A DNA stretch of 54,234 nucleotides from Lysobacter sp. ISL-50 (GCF_018612875.1 NZ_JAGGRI010000059.1:1-54234), one strand, 5' to 3'. Counted from the first letter of the stretch, positions 35,422 to 44,614 are shown. Made by a program: numbers and translations. Notes: generated by a model from the letters alone, not told the origin.

Positions 35422-37095
35422 TTAACCCTTCGCCACCGCCCTGCTATCGCACGGCGCGAACAGATCCAGCCGCTTCTGATACACGCCGGTCTCCACCTGC
35501 ATCAGCCCCAGCACCGAGTGGAACAGGTTGTCCTGGCTGGCCGGGCGCGCGGCTTCCTTGCGCAGGCACTGCACGTCGAGCCCGCGCGAGGCGCTGAAGC
35601 CCGGCGAGAACCACATCACCATCGGTACCCGGGTCTGAGTCTTGGGCGCGATCGAGTACGGCACACCATGCAGGTACAGGCCGTTCTCGCCGAGCGACTC
35701 GCCGTGATCGGACAGATAGATCATCGCCGTATCGCGCGAAGTGTCCTGGGCCAGATAGCGGATGGTGCGGGCCAGGAACTCGTCCGTGGCCAACACCGCG
35801 TTGTCGTAGGCGTTGACGATCTGCTCGCGGCTGCACTGGCCCAGTTCGCTGGTATCGCAGGTCGGGCTGTAGCGGCGCAGGCGCTGCGGGTAGCGCTGGT
35901 AATAGCTCGGGCCGTGGTTGCCCAGCTGATGCAGCACCACCACCGCGTCGCCCGGCTTGGCGCCGATCTTCTCGCGCAGGCCACCCAGCATGACTTCGTC
36001 GAAGCAGCCCTCGGCGGTGCAGAACTTCGGATCGGTGCCGTGTTCGAACGACTCGAACGGCAGGCCCTTGCACACGTTCTTGCAACCGGTCTGGTTGTCG
36101 CGCCACAAGGTCTGGATGCCGGCGTACTCGAGCACGTTGAGCAACGACTCCGAGCCCTGGATGCGGTCCTTGTCGTAGTTCTCGCGGCCGTAGGGCGAGA
36201 ACATGCACGGCACCGACACTTCGGTGCTGCTGCCGCAGGCGGTCATGTCGGGGAAGTTCACCGGCGCGATGCGCGCAAGCTCCGGCGTGGTCTGGCGCTC
36301 GTAACCGTTCAAGCCCCAGTTCTGCGCGCGCACGGTTTCGCCGACCACGATCACCAGCAGGCGCGGCTTGCTCGCCGCCGGGCGCGCGGCCATGCGCGCG
36401 TCGGTGCCGATGGGCGTGCGTCCGCGCGCCTGCGAGGCCGAATCGTCCAGCGCCACCCGGGTCAGCGACACCAGATAGTTCGCCGGCGTCACCAGATGAC
36501 GGATTTCCTTGTGATTGCGCAGCAGCGCGGAAATGTCCTGGAACGAGCCCATCAAGGCCAGGCCCGCGACCAGCAGCGACGCCGCCAGCAACCCCAGGCG
36601 CAGCAGGATCGAGCGGCCCAGCGGCGCCACCACCAGCTTCACCCGCCACAACAGCAGCGCGGGCAGCACGCCGTACAACAGCATCGGCAGGATCAAGCCG
36701 GCGGTGACCAGTTCGCGCGATTCCTTGCCGTCGGACTGGAGCACGTTGCGGACCATGCCCGTGTCCAGGTAGATGCCGTACTGGCTCATGAAGTGGGCCG
36801 CGCCCGCGGTCACCAGCAGCAGCACCGTCAGCAGCGGCTTCACCGTCCAGCGATTGAGCAACACGCCGAGCAGCAGCATGGTGATCGCCACGATCGCCAC
36901 GAACATGCACACCGCCACCCAGGCGCCGTGCGCGGTGCTCATCGCCCCGGCCGCCGACGCCGCGCGCCAGAACGCGTTGTTGGCGAAGGTGGCGAAGAAC
37001 AGGCTGGCCAGCGCGACGATGGTCTCCACGCGCGCTTGCGGCCGATAGGCGAACCAGGCCGGCCAACGCGGTTGAGCGCGGGTCGCGACGTTCAT
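35422..37095 (-). CDS. eptA: Lipid A phosphoethanolamine transferase
   Basis: Adds phosphoethanolamine to lipid A phosphates at the periplasmic face, lowering binding of cationic peptides such as polymyxin. 557 residues from the ATG at 37095. Four to five transmembrane helices occupy about 20-190, then the soluble sulfatase-like domain: IVVGETVRAQNWGLNGY, the nucleophile Thr in CGSSTEVSVPCMFS, and zinc-site residues in YLSDHGESLGENGLYLHG. Several Cys pairs fit the usual disulfides. The ATG overlaps the stop of the PAP2 gene (ATGA), giving coupled translation. It is divergent from a ColRS-type two-component system. Confidence 0.93.
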   Translation of the reverse strand: MNVATRAQPRWPAWFAYRPQARVETIVALASLFFATFANNAFWRAASAAGAMSTAHGAWVAVCMFVAIVAITMLLLGVLLNRWTVKPLLTVLLLVTAGAAHFMSQYGIYLDTGMVRNVLQSDGKESRELVTAGLILPMLLYGVLPALLLWRVKLVVAPLGRSILLRLGLLAASLLVAGLALMGSFQDISALLRNHKEIRHLVTPANYLVSLTRVALDDSASQARGRTPIGTDARMAARPAASKPRLLVIVVGETVRAQNWGLNGYERQTTPELARIAPVNFPDMTACGSSTEVSVPCMFSPYGRENYDKDRIQGSESLLNVLEYAGIQTLWRDNQTGCKNVCKGLPFESFEHGTDPKFCTAEGCFDEVMLGGLREKIGAKPGDAVVVLHQLGNHGPSYYQRYPQRLRRYSPTCDTSELGQCSREQIVNAYDNAVLATDEFLARTIRYLAQDTSRDTAMIYLSDHGESLGENGLYLHGVPYSIAPKTQTRVPMVMWFSPGFSASRGLDVQCLRKEAARPASQDNLFHSVLGLMQVETGVYQKRLDLFAPCDSRAVAKG

Positions 37096-37892
37096 CGGCC
37101 GGCGCTCCGCAGCAACGGCACCGCGGCCGGCGCCGTCGCCGGCGCCTCGCGCCGCGCCATCGCCAGATACAGGGCCAGCGCGACGAACCAACTGATTCCC
37201 AGCGTCCACACGTCGTGCGAGAGAAAATGCGCGCCGCGCAGTTGCTGCGACACACCGAACAGCAGGCCCAGGCCCAGGCCGATCGCCAGCCCGGCCCAGC
37301 GCAGCCGCGGCTGCACGAACAGAAAGAAGAAGTACAACGCGACCCAGGAATAACCCGCGCTGGCATGACCGGCCGGGAAGCAGATGCCGCGCTCCAGTCC
37401 CGCCGGACGCGCGTCGAACAGGCCGAAGTAAGCGTTGGCGCCGCCGTAGCGGCTCAGGTCCCAGGGGCAGTCCATGTTGGTCAGCGACTTCAGCCCCGAA
37501 GCCAACATCACCGCCAGCAGCGTGGACACGAGCAGAAACGCCAGCGGCCGGCGCCATTCGCGCAGCGCCGGGCGCACCCGCGCGAACAGCCAGAACGCGA
37601 ACACGCCCAGCCACGCCGCGGTGCTGGCATCGCGGCCGAAGCGATGGATCAGGTGTTCGGTGAGGAACGAGTTCTGCAAGGCCCAGCGCCCGCCTTCCCA
37701 GGCGTAGAAACGATCCGCGAGCCAGAAATCGCCGCCCAGGCCCATGCTCAGCAGCGACAGCGCCAGCAGCGCCGCCAACGGCCACAGCGCATGGCCCAGC
37801 AGAAAACGGCGCGCCGTCATGCCCGGGGCGAAACCGGGCAAGTGGGAAGACGCGGCCACCGGCGGACGGGGCCAGGAAACAGGAAAATTCAT
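37092..37892 (-). CDS. PAP2-family membrane phosphatase
   Basis: 266 residues from MNFPVSWPRP at 37892 (alternative in-frame starts exist at 37928 and further in). Five to six transmembrane segments are visible. The acid-phosphatase motifs are present in order: KSLTNMDCPWDLSRYGG (motif 1), CFPAGHASAGYSW (motif 2, PSGH variant PAGH) and RGAHFLSHDVWT (motif 3, with catalytic His). It probably removes a phosphate from lipid A or undecaprenyl pyrophosphate. It overlaps eptA by 4 bp, so the two act together: phosphatase first, then phosphoethanolamine transfer or recycling. Confidence 0.9.
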   Translation of the reverse strand: MNFPVSWPRPPVAASSHLPGFAPGMTARRFLLGHALWPLAALLALSLLSMGLGGDFWLADRFYAWEGGRWALQNSFLTEHLIHRFGRDASTAAWLGVFAFWLFARVRPALREWRRPLAFLLVSTLLAVMLASGLKSLTNMDCPWDLSRYGGANAYFGLFDARPAGLERGICFPAGHASAGYSWVALYFFFLFVQPRLRWAGLAIGLGLGLLFGVSQQLRGAHFLSHDVWTLGISWFVALALYLAMARREAPATAPAAVPLLRSAGR

Positions 37893-38235
37893 CGGCGCAG
37901 CGGGCTCGAAAGGCGGCGGACGGTCCACGCGATGCCTGAGGCAGCGTCAAACCGGGCTGCGGCGATGATCGAAACCTCGCTGTCGGAGAGCGGTCGGAGC
38001 CGAGTTGAGGCTTCGTTAAAAGCCGCCCGCGGCGAGGCCGGAGCGCCGGCGCCGTTCAGCCGGCGGCACGGAACCGGCCCGGCCCGGCGCGACCGACCGC
38101 CCGATTCCGACAAGGTTCCGACGGCGTGGCCGGCAGGCTCGCGGTCTGGGCTTGGGGAGCCCATCGAACGCCCTGCGCGGCACGCGGATGGGGCACTATC
38201 GCTATGCCGCGCCCAGCGGCGGGAGAAACCGGCGC
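37893..38235. other. Divergent promoter region between the PAP2-eptA and colRS operons
   Basis: About 340 bp. It includes GGCTTCGTTAAAAGCC near 38010, a small inverted repeat (GGCTT/AAGCC) in a locally AT-rich spot that could be part of a response-regulator site. No gene seen; frames open here are shadows. Confidence 0.4.
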
Positions 38236-38949
38236 ATGCGCCTGCTGGTGGTGGAAGACAATCGCAATCTGGTCGCCAATCTCTTCGATTACTTCGAAGC
38301 GCGCGGCTACACCCTCGACGCCGCGCCCGACGGTCCCACCGGCCTGCACCTGGCGGTGACCCAGCGCTACGACGCGATCGTGCTGGACTGGATGCTGCCG
38401 CGCCTGGACGGCCGCGAAGTGCTGCGCAGCCTGCGCGAAGAGGCCGGCTCGGACGTGCCGGTGCTGATGCTGACCGCCCGCGACGAACTGCCGGACAAGA
38501 TCGCCGGCTTCCGCGCCGGCGCCGACGACTACCTGACCAAACCCTTCGCCCTGCCCGAACTGGAAGTGCGCCTGGAAGCGCTGGCCGCCCGCGCCGCCGG
38601 CCGCGGCCGCAGCCGGGTGTTGCAGGTCGCCGATCTCAAGCTCGATCTGACCACCCTGGAAGTCAGCCGCGGCGGTCGCGCCCTGCACCTGTACCCGGCC
38701 TGCCGCAAGCTGCTGGAAGTGCTGCTGCAGTCCAGTCCCGGCGCGGTCACGCGCGAGCGCCTGGAGCATGCGCTGTGGGGCGACAGCCCGCCCGACGGCG
38801 ACATGCTGCGCTCGCATATCTACGAACTGCGCCGCGCGGTGGACGGGCCGTACCCGGTCAAGCTGATCCAGACGCTGCCGCGGGTGGGCTACCGTCTGGC
38901 CGTGCCGGCCGATGCAGCAGAACGCGGACACGATGGCGACGCCGACTGA
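38236..38949 (+). CDS. colR: OmpR-family response regulator (ColR-like)
   Basis: 237 residues from MRLLVVEDNRNLVANLFDYF; the upstream extension of the frame is not conserved. Receiver: VVEDN acidic pocket, Asp51 in IVLDWMLPRLDG, Thr in LMLTARDE, Lys in YLTKPFALPELEVRLEAL. Winged helix at about 135-225: LYPACRKLLEVLLQSSPGAVTRERL, SHIYELRRAVD, QTLPRVGYRL. The ColR assignment rests on divergence from eptA/PAP2, targets of ColRS in Xanthomonas and Pseudomonas, and on the partner kinase. The kinase gene starts inside its 3' end. Confidence 0.8.
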   Translation: MRLLVVEDNRNLVANLFDYFEARGYTLDAAPDGPTGLHLAVTQRYDAIVLDWMLPRLDGREVLRSLREEAGSDVPVLMLTARDELPDKIAGFRAGADDYLTKPFALPELEVRLEALAARAAGRGRSRVLQVADLKLDLTTLEVSRGGRALHLYPACRKLLEVLLQSSPGAVTRERLEHALWGDSPPDGDMLRSHIYELRRAVDGPYPVKLIQTLPRVGYRLAVPADAAERGHDGDAD

Positions 38950-40243
38950 GTCCCCGCCCGACAAGTCCAAGCCCGGGCGCACGACGCGCTCAAGCCTGCG
39001 TCAGCGCATCCTGCTGGGCTTGTTCGGCTATACCGCGCTGCTGTCGATCGCGGTGGTGGTGCAAGGCTTCATCGTCAACGAACACGCCGAGCATCTGGTG
39101 TGGACCTCGCTGATGGACACCGAGCTCGACCACTTCGTCGAGCGCAGCCGCATCGACGCGGATTACCGCTGGACCGACACCGAGGCGCTGAGCCTGTACG
39201 ACGACGCCACCCGGCCGCCGCCGCCGGAACTGCGCGGCCTGTCGCCGGGCATCCACGACGAAGTCGACTACAACGGCCTGGAGCACGTGGTGCTGGTGCG
39301 CGAGGTGGACGGCCGCCGGCTCACCCTGGCGCTGGACATCGACGACATGGAGCATCGCGAGTTCGACCTCGCCCTGACCATCGCCGGCTCGGCCATCACC
39401 ACCTTGTTGCTGCTGTGCGTGGTGATCGGCTGGGGCGTGCGCCGGCTGGTGCGGCCGCTGAGCAACATGGCCGAACGCATCGGCAACCTGCAGCCCGACC
39501 GCGCCGGCCAGCGCGTGGAAGTGCCGGAAGCGGCCAGCTCGGAACTGGTGGTGATCGCCGATGCGGTCAACGACTACGTCGAGCGCAACGACCGTTTCGT
39601 CGAGCGCGAGCGCGCCTTCATCGACAGCGCCAGCCATGAATTGCGCACGCCGATCGCGGTGATCGCCGGCGCCACCGAAATCGCCCTGGACGCGAACGAC
39701 CTGCCGCAGGGCACGCGCCACCAGCTCGACCGCATCCGCCGCACCGCCCGCGATGTCGAGCAATTGATTTCGCTGTTGCTGGTGTTGGCCAAGGACCCCG
39801 AGCGCCTGACCCGCAGCAGCGACCGCTTCGCTCTGGATCAACTGCTGCCGGAAATCGTCGAAGACCATCGCCACCTGACCCGCGACAAAGACCTGACCCT
39901 GTCGCTGGCGCCGATGCCGCATTGCCAGATCGTCGCGCCGCTGCAGATCGTGCAGGCGGCGATCGGCAACCTGCTGCGCAACGCGATCGAGAACAGCGAC
40001 CGCGGCGAAATCACCATCCGGCTCGAAGCGGACGCGACCTTGGTGATCGAAGACCCCGGCCACGGCATGACGCCGGAAGAGATCAGCGCGCTCTACACCC
40101 GCGTCGCCCGCGGCGGACGCGGCGGCGGCGGCATCGGCCTGGACCTGATCTCGCGCCTGTGCGAGCACCTGGGCTGGAGCCTGCGCTTCGATGCGACCGA
40201 ACGCGGCACGCGCACGACCCTGGCGCTGCGCAGCTCGGTCTAG
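38912..40243 (+). CDS. colS: Sensor histidine kinase (ColS-like)
   Basis: 443 residues; a second in-frame ATG at 38933 is possible. Two transmembrane helices (about 33-55 and 152-175) bracket a roughly 95-residue periplasmic sensor rich in acidic residues (DTELDHFVERSRIDADY, PGIHDEVDYNGLEH), suitable for metal sensing. HisKA has His242 in DSASHELRTPIAVIAG. The ATPase has NLLRNAIENSD (N box), EDPGHGM (G1) and GGIGLDLISRLCEHLGW. It overlaps the response regulator gene by 38 bp. Its stop shares the CTAG with the convergent EcsC gene. Confidence 0.83.
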   Translation: MQQNADTMATPTESPPDKSKPGRTTRSSLRQRILLGLFGYTALLSIAVVVQGFIVNEHAEHLVWTSLMDTELDHFVERSRIDADYRWTDTEALSLYDDATRPPPPELRGLSPGIHDEVDYNGLEHVVLVREVDGRRLTLALDIDDMEHREFDLALTIAGSAITTLLLLCVVIGWGVRRLVRPLSNMAERIGNLQPDRAGQRVEVPEAASSELVVIADAVNDYVERNDRFVERERAFIDSASHELRTPIAVIAGATEIALDANDLPQGTRHQLDRIRRTARDVEQLISLLLVLAKDPERLTRSSDRFALDQLLPEIVEDHRHLTRDKDLTLSLAPMPHCQIVAPLQIVQAAIGNLLRNAIENSDRGEITIRLEADATLVIEDPGHGMTPEEISALYTRVARGGRGGGGIGLDLISRLCEHLGWSLRFDATERGTRTTLALRSSV

Positions 40244-41139
40244 GCCGCCGCGCCGCCCTCAAGCGACGCCGGCACGCCGCTCTTGAGCTCGCGATACGCG
40301 CGCTCGACCGGTTCGGCGCCGTATTTGCGTTCCAGCCGCTTGACGATGAAATGGCCGCGCGCCATGTCCTGATAGTGATTGGTGAACAGCACATTCATCG
40401 TCGCCGCGGTCGCCGCGCCGAGCACCGGCACGATCTGCGCGGCGGTCTTCTCGGTGATGATCACGCCGAAACGCGTGGCCACCGCGTCGATCAGCTTGGC
40501 CAGCCACGACGCCGCCTGCTTCTTGGCGTAGGCATGGGTGACCTGTTCGGCGCCGCGATGGCCGACCCTGTGCACCAGTTCCTTGGTCGCGTTCTTGGTC
40601 AGCTCCGACAACACGCCGCGCGACGCGTAATAGCCGGGCTCGGATGCGTCGTCGTCCTTGCTGTTGCCGCCGAAGGCGAACACTTCCACGCATGCGGCCT
40701 GTACCCACGGGTCGGACACCGAAAAACCTTCGCTGCGGGCGATGTCGGCGACCGAGCGCATCATGATCACCGTGGTCACCGGCAACTCGACCGCCAGCCC
40801 GGCCAGGCCGAACAGGCCGCCGGCCGCGCCGGACACCGCCGCGGCCAGTTTGTGGGTCTTGGTCGAAGAGCCCTTGCTGGGCACGTCCTTCACCGTCCAC
40901 AGCGCCGCCGACGCCGCCTTGTGCAAGGCCGAATGCACGGTCTTCTGGATGCGGCTGTGGGCGAAGTTCGGCAGCTTGGACATGCCGAACTCGATCGGCG
41001 CGCCGGCCAGCGCCGCCATGCGCGCGGTGATCGACGGCGTTTCCAGTAACGCGACCGCGCGCTTGAGGTCGGCGCGGTCCTGGGCGTCGTTCAAGATGCG
41101 CTGCGCGTCCGCCTGCTCGTTCGATGGATCTTGCCGCAT
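40240..41139 (-). CDS. EcsC family protein
   Basis: 299 residues from the ATG at 41139. The EcsC-like pattern includes AAVSGAAGGLFGLAGLAVELPVTTVIMMRSVADIA (helical, membrane-associating) and DPWVQAACVEVFAFGG. The C-terminal part is a hydrophobic AAQIVPVLGAATAATMNVLF followed by HYQDMARGHFIVKRLERKYG. Function is not established; the family is often membrane-associated. It is convergent with colS, sharing the 4-bp CTAG as both stop codons. Confidence 0.85.
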   Translation of the reverse strand: MRQDPSNEQADAQRILNDAQDRADLKRAVALLETPSITARMAALAGAPIEFGMSKLPNFAHSRIQKTVHSALHKAASAALWTVKDVPSKGSSTKTHKLAAAVSGAAGGLFGLAGLAVELPVTTVIMMRSVADIARSEGFSVSDPWVQAACVEVFAFGGNSKDDDASEPGYYASRGVLSELTKNATKELVHRVGHRGAEQVTHAYAKKQAASWLAKLIDAVATRFGVIITEKTAAQIVPVLGAATAATMNVLFTNHYQDMARGHFIVKRLERKYGAEPVERAYRELKSGVPASLEGGAAA

Positions 41140-41296
41140 CACGCTCGCCTCGCTCGCTCTCGACGGCCCGCGCCGCGACTGTGTGCAACATAGGGGCGGG
41201 CCGGGGCGGCGACAAGTTGCCGCACCGCGATCGCCGCCGTTTCGTTAAGGACGGACGCGCAGGTAAATGGGCCGAAATCCGCGAGGCCGCAAGCGG

Positions 41297-41698
41297 CTAA
41301 CTGCGCGGCTTCGCCACCCGCACCATCCGCTCCAGCAGATGCTCGACGATTCCCTCCGGCTGCAGGCAGCGGCCGGTGTGCACCGGCGACATCTGGATGA
41401 TCGAGCTGCGCTTGGCGGTGAGCCAGTGGAAGCGCGCGCGCTCCGGCAATTGCCCGATCGGGCCGGAGTCGCGGCCGCCCTGGCAGATGCGTTCGATCGC
41501 CTGCAGATGCAGGCGCACCGCTTCGATGTCGGTGCTGGGATCGATCGCGTGCAGGCGCTGCGGATCGAGCTCGATGCCGGCGACCAGCAGCTTGGCCTGC
41601 GGGCACGACACCAGCACGCCGACGTTGACGAACTCTTCGCGTTCGACCCGCGGCACCACGCGGATCACCGCATAGTCATAGCTGGAGCGAGCGGGCAT
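41297..41698 (-). CDS. DUF3037 family protein
   Basis: 133 residues, MPARSSYDYAVIRVVPRVER, then EEFVNVGVLVSCPQAKLL, matching the N-terminus of DUF3037, a family of unknown function. Its start overlaps the 3' end of the HipA-like kinase gene by 23 bp, so the two are co-translated. Such HipA-like/DUF3037 neighbours recur in many genomes, which suggests a functional pair, possibly substrate or modulator of the kinase. Confidence 0.85.
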   Translation of the reverse strand: MPARSSYDYAVIRVVPRVEREEFVNVGVLVSCPQAKLLVAGIELDPQRLHAIDPSTDIEAVRLHLQAIERICQGGRDSGPIGQLPERARFHWLTAKRSSIIQMSPVHTGRCLQPEGIVEHLLERMVRVAKPRS

Positions 41699-42512
41699 GG
41701 ATCGCCTCCTCGACGAAGGCGCGCGGCGAGGCGACGCGGCGATTGAGATAGTCGGCGTAGGCGCGGCGGTGTTCGCCAGCGTCGCTGAAACCGGGTTCGT
41801 CGGTCAGCCACGAATCGGGCACCAAGCCCACGATCGACGCCACCAGCTCCGGCGTGACGAGTTCGGCCATCTGCGCATCGACCTGCGCGATCTCGCTGGC
41901 CAGCGGCAACAGCACGTGATCCTTGACCGGCACGAAGCGGCTCGCGGCGGCATGCGCGGCGTTGGCCCAGTCGTGATGGAAATACAGGGCGGCGCCGTGA
42001 TCGATCAGGGTCAGCCGGCGATGCCACAGCAACATGTTGGTGTTGCGCGCGGTGCGATCGACATTGGTCACCAGCGCATCGAACCAGACGATGCGCGAGG
42101 CGAGCTGCGCGTCGGGCCGGTCCACCAGCGGGTCGTAGTTGACCGAGCCGGGCAGATAGTCGAGGGCGAGATTGAGCCCGGCGCTGGCGCGGATCAGGTG
42201 CTGGATTTCCGGATCGGGCTCGGTCCGCGCCATGTCGGCGTCGAGTTCGATCAGCACGATCTCCGGCACCGGCAGTCGCAGATGCCGCGCCAGTTCGCCG
42301 GCGATGATCTCCGCGATCAGCGCCTTGCGGCCCTGGCCGGCGCCGCGGAACTTCATCACGTACAGCCCTTCGTCGTCGGCCTCGACCACGGCCGGCAACG
42401 ATCCGCCTTCGCGCAGCGGCGTGACATAGCGGGTGGCGGTGACGGTCCTCAACACGATCCGGGCCTGCGACGAAGCGGGAAGCGCGGCGAAAAACCTGCG
42501 CTCAGGCCGCAC
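41676..42512 (-). CDS. HipA-like Ser/Thr kinase family protein
   Basis: 278 residues; an in-frame GTG at 42455 giving VLRTVTATRYVTPLREGG may be the true start. Kinase features: YVMKFRGAGQGRKALIAEIIAGELARHL (ATP lysine and helix C Glu), FDALVTNVDRTARNTNMLLW (catalytic Asp/Asn loop, D-x-x-x-x-N pattern) and LTLIDHGAALYFHHDW (metal-binding Asp in DHG). This is the HipA_2-type branch, lacking the HipB partner and the HipA N-terminal domain. It overlaps the downstream DUF3037 gene. Confidence 0.85.
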   Translation of the reverse strand: MRPERRFFAALPASSQARIVLRTVTATRYVTPLREGGSLPAVVEADDEGLYVMKFRGAGQGRKALIAEIIAGELARHLRLPVPEIVLIELDADMARTEPDPEIQHLIRASAGLNLALDYLPGSVNYDPLVDRPDAQLASRIVWFDALVTNVDRTARNTNMLLWHRRLTLIDHGAALYFHHDWANAAHAAASRFVPVKDHVLLPLASEIAQVDAQMAELVTPELVASIVGLVPDSWLTDEPGFSDAGEHRRAYADYLNRRVASPRAFVEEAIHARSLQL

Positions 42513-42629
42513 ACATTAGGTTGCGGGCGGGCAAAGCGGAAGGGGCGGCGCCGGATCGTGCGCATGCGGTGTTGGCGAAACGATGCGGTTTGCGCGGCCG
42601 TCGCGGCGATGGCGGGTATCGGCAGCGAT

Positions 42630-42657
42630 CGCCGGCGTTCGACATCGAACGCCGGCG
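42630..42657 (-). terminator. Strong hairpin downstream of the azoreductase gene
   Basis: CGCCGGCGTTCGA (42630-42642) and its exact reverse complement (42645-42657) across a 2-nt loop. It lies 13 bp past the azoreductase stop. No T-run. Confidence 0.5.
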
Positions 42658-42670
42658 CTGGCGCGGATGC

Positions 42671-43363
42671 TCAAGCCGCCGCGCGCACCTCGCCCTCGCC
42701 CGCCAGCCGCTCGACCAGCGCATCGACCTGCGCTTCGGCGCGTTCGATCGACGCGCGCAGGCGTTCGTCGGCGAATTCGTCGTACTCGATCGCGACCGAA
42801 TGCGACTGGGTGATGCCGAGGTAGCGCATCGGCGTCAGCACGCCCGGTTCGACGTGATTCATCGCTTCCAGCCGCTCGCCCGCGCCGTAGCCGTAATCGC
42901 CGCGCGAACTGAGCAGCACCAGGCGCTTGCCGGCGTCGGCGAGCAGCGGCCAATACGGCTCGCCTTCGCGCGTGCGATCGAAACCGAAGGTGCGCCCGAC
43001 CCGCACGACGTTGTCGATCCAGGCCTTGAACTGCGCCGGCATGCCGAAGTTGTACATCGGCACGCCGGCGACGATCACGTCCGCGGCGAGCAGTTCGTCG
43101 ATCAGGCGGTCGCTTTCGGCCAGGGTCTCGCGCATCCAGGCCTCGCGCTTGGCTTCGGGGGTGAAGGCGGCATGGATCCAGCCGCCGGTGACCGGTGTCG
43201 GCGGGTGCAGGCCGACATCGCGCACGACGACTTCGGCATCCGGATCGAGCTCGCGCCAGCGCTGCACGAAGCGGGCGCTGAGGCGGCGGCTGTGGGAGCC
43301 GTGGGGCTGGCGGTCGGAGCCGCCGGAGCGGGCGCTGGAATCGATATGGAGCAGGCGGGTCAT
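42671..43363 (-). CDS. azoR: FMN-dependent NADH-azoreductase
   Basis: 230 residues with a flavodoxin-like fold. Phosphate loop: LLHIDSSARSGGSDRQPHGSHSR-x-LSA. FMN and dimer contacts: VAGVPMYNFGMPAQFKAWIDNVVRVGRTF (split in reading), LLSSRGDYGYGAGE. These match AzoR quinone/azo reductases, which reduce quinones and azo dyes using NADH. The loop after SSAR is longer than in E. coli AzoR. It is divergent from a LysR gene 134 bp away, which probably controls it. Confidence 0.92.
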   Translation of the reverse strand: MTRLLHIDSSARSGGSDRQPHGSHSRRLSARFVQRWRELDPDAEVVVRDVGLHPPTPVTGGWIHAAFTPEAKREAWMRETLAESDRLIDELLAADVIVAGVPMYNFGMPAQFKAWIDNVVRVGRTFGFDRTREGEPYWPLLADAGKRLVLLSSRGDYGYGAGERLEAMNHVEPGVLTPMRYLGITQSHSVAIEYDEFADERLRASIERAEAQVDALVERLAGEGEVRAAA

Positions 43364-43497
43364 GGCGGGTCTCGGCAGGTTATGGATGAGCCCTGGTCGG
43401 CTTGGATTCGGCCCCGGGGCACGGCAGCCATGTTGAAACCCATCGAATCAAGGCACAAACTCCGATTCCTCAGCCGATAAATGAGTACATCTCACCC

Positions 43498-44394
43498 ATG
43501 CCCGGACGCCGACTGCCCCCGCTGGGCGCCCTGCGCGCATTCGAGGCGGCCGCGCGCCTGCAGAGCTTCAAGCGCGCCGCCGAAGAGCTGTCGGTGACGC
43601 CGACCGCGATCAGCCATCAGATCCGCGCCCTGGAAGAGCAGATCGGCGTGCGCCTGTTCGAGCGCCAGACCCGGCGGGTGGCGCTGACCGCGGCGGCCGA
43701 GCGGCTCTACCCGGTGTTGCGCAAGGGCTTCGACGCCTTCGCCGAGGCGATCGCCGAGTTGGCGGTGCGTTCGCAGCGCCGCGCGCTCACGCTGTCGGCG
43801 ACTTTGTCGTTCACGGCCAAGTGGCTGGTGCCGCGGGTGGCCTCGTTCCGTCAGGCCTGTCCCGACCTGGACCTGCGCCTGCACGCTTCCGACGATCCGG
43901 TCGATCTGCGTGCCGGCGTCGCCGACGCGGCGATCCGCTACGGGCGCGGGCCGTATCCGGGGCTGGTCGCCGAGCGTCTGATCGAAAATCGCTTCGCGCC
44001 GGTGTGCAGCCCGCGGCTGGCGCTGGCGCAACCGCAGGATTTACGCGGGCAGGCGCTGCTGCATTCGGAATGGCGCCACCCGACTCTGGACACGCCGAGC
44101 TGGCGCGCCTGGTGCGAGCGCGCCGGCCTCGACGGCATCGATGTCGAGGCCGGTTTGCGCTTCACCGACGAAAGCCACGCGATCCAGTCGGCGATCGCCG
44201 GCCATGGTGTGGCGTTGTTGAGTCTGGCATTGGTCGCCGACGACCTCGCCGCCGGTACCCTGGTGCAGCCGTTCGGGCCGGTGCTGGAGGGATATCCGCA
44301 CTGGTTCGTGTATCGCGAAGGCGAGTTGAGCGACGAGGTGGCGGCGTTGCGCGATTGGCTGCGGGCGCAGGCGGAGCTTGCTGGCGCGGGATGA
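43498..44394 (+). CDS. LysR-family regulator (GcvA-like)
   Basis: 298 residues from MPGRRLPPLGALRAFEAAAR at 43498; the longer upstream frame is not conserved. HTH: SFKRAAEELSVTPTAISHQIRALEEQIGVRLFERQTRRVALT (two stretches). The effector domain begins LTLSATLSFTAKWLVPRVASF, and ESHAIQSAIAGHGVALLSLALVADDLAAG is typical of GcvA/AmpR-like members. It is divergent from azoR, with GAATC/GATTC inverted half-sites near 43444-43468 as possible contacts. Confidence 0.92.
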   Translation: MPGRRLPPLGALRAFEAAARLQSFKRAAEELSVTPTAISHQIRALEEQIGVRLFERQTRRVALTAAAERLYPVLRKGFDAFAEAIAELAVRSQRRALTLSATLSFTAKWLVPRVASFRQACPDLDLRLHASDDPVDLRAGVADAAIRYGRGPYPGLVAERLIENRFAPVCSPRLALAQPQDLRGQALLHSEWRHPTLDTPSWRAWCERAGLDGIDVEAGLRFTDESHAIQSAIAGHGVALLSLALVADDLAAGTLVQPFGPVLEGYPHWFVYREGELSDEVAALRDWLRAQAELAGAG

Positions 44395-44562
44395 GCGGCC
44401 GGCGGGGCGGATCATGAGGTTGGAGCTAGGATCGCGGCGGTGCGATCGTGGATCGCATATGGCCAGCGAATCCAGCCCGATGCGCGCGCAATCGCCGTGG
44501 CCCTGGCGCCGTCGCCAGTCAACGCATGCGCGGCTGAAACCAGTGCGCAATGCACATGGCAT

Positions 44563-44593
44563 TCGTCGCGCCCGCAACTCGCGGGCGCGACGA
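44563..44593. terminator. Hairpin between convergent LysR and tautomerase genes
   Basis: TCGTCGCGCCCGC (44563-44575) pairs exactly with GCGGGCGCGACGA (44581-44593) over AACTC. No T-run on either strand; terminator-like by position. Confidence 0.5.
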
Positions 44594-44614
44594 TTGGACA
44601 CGACGCCCGCGGGC

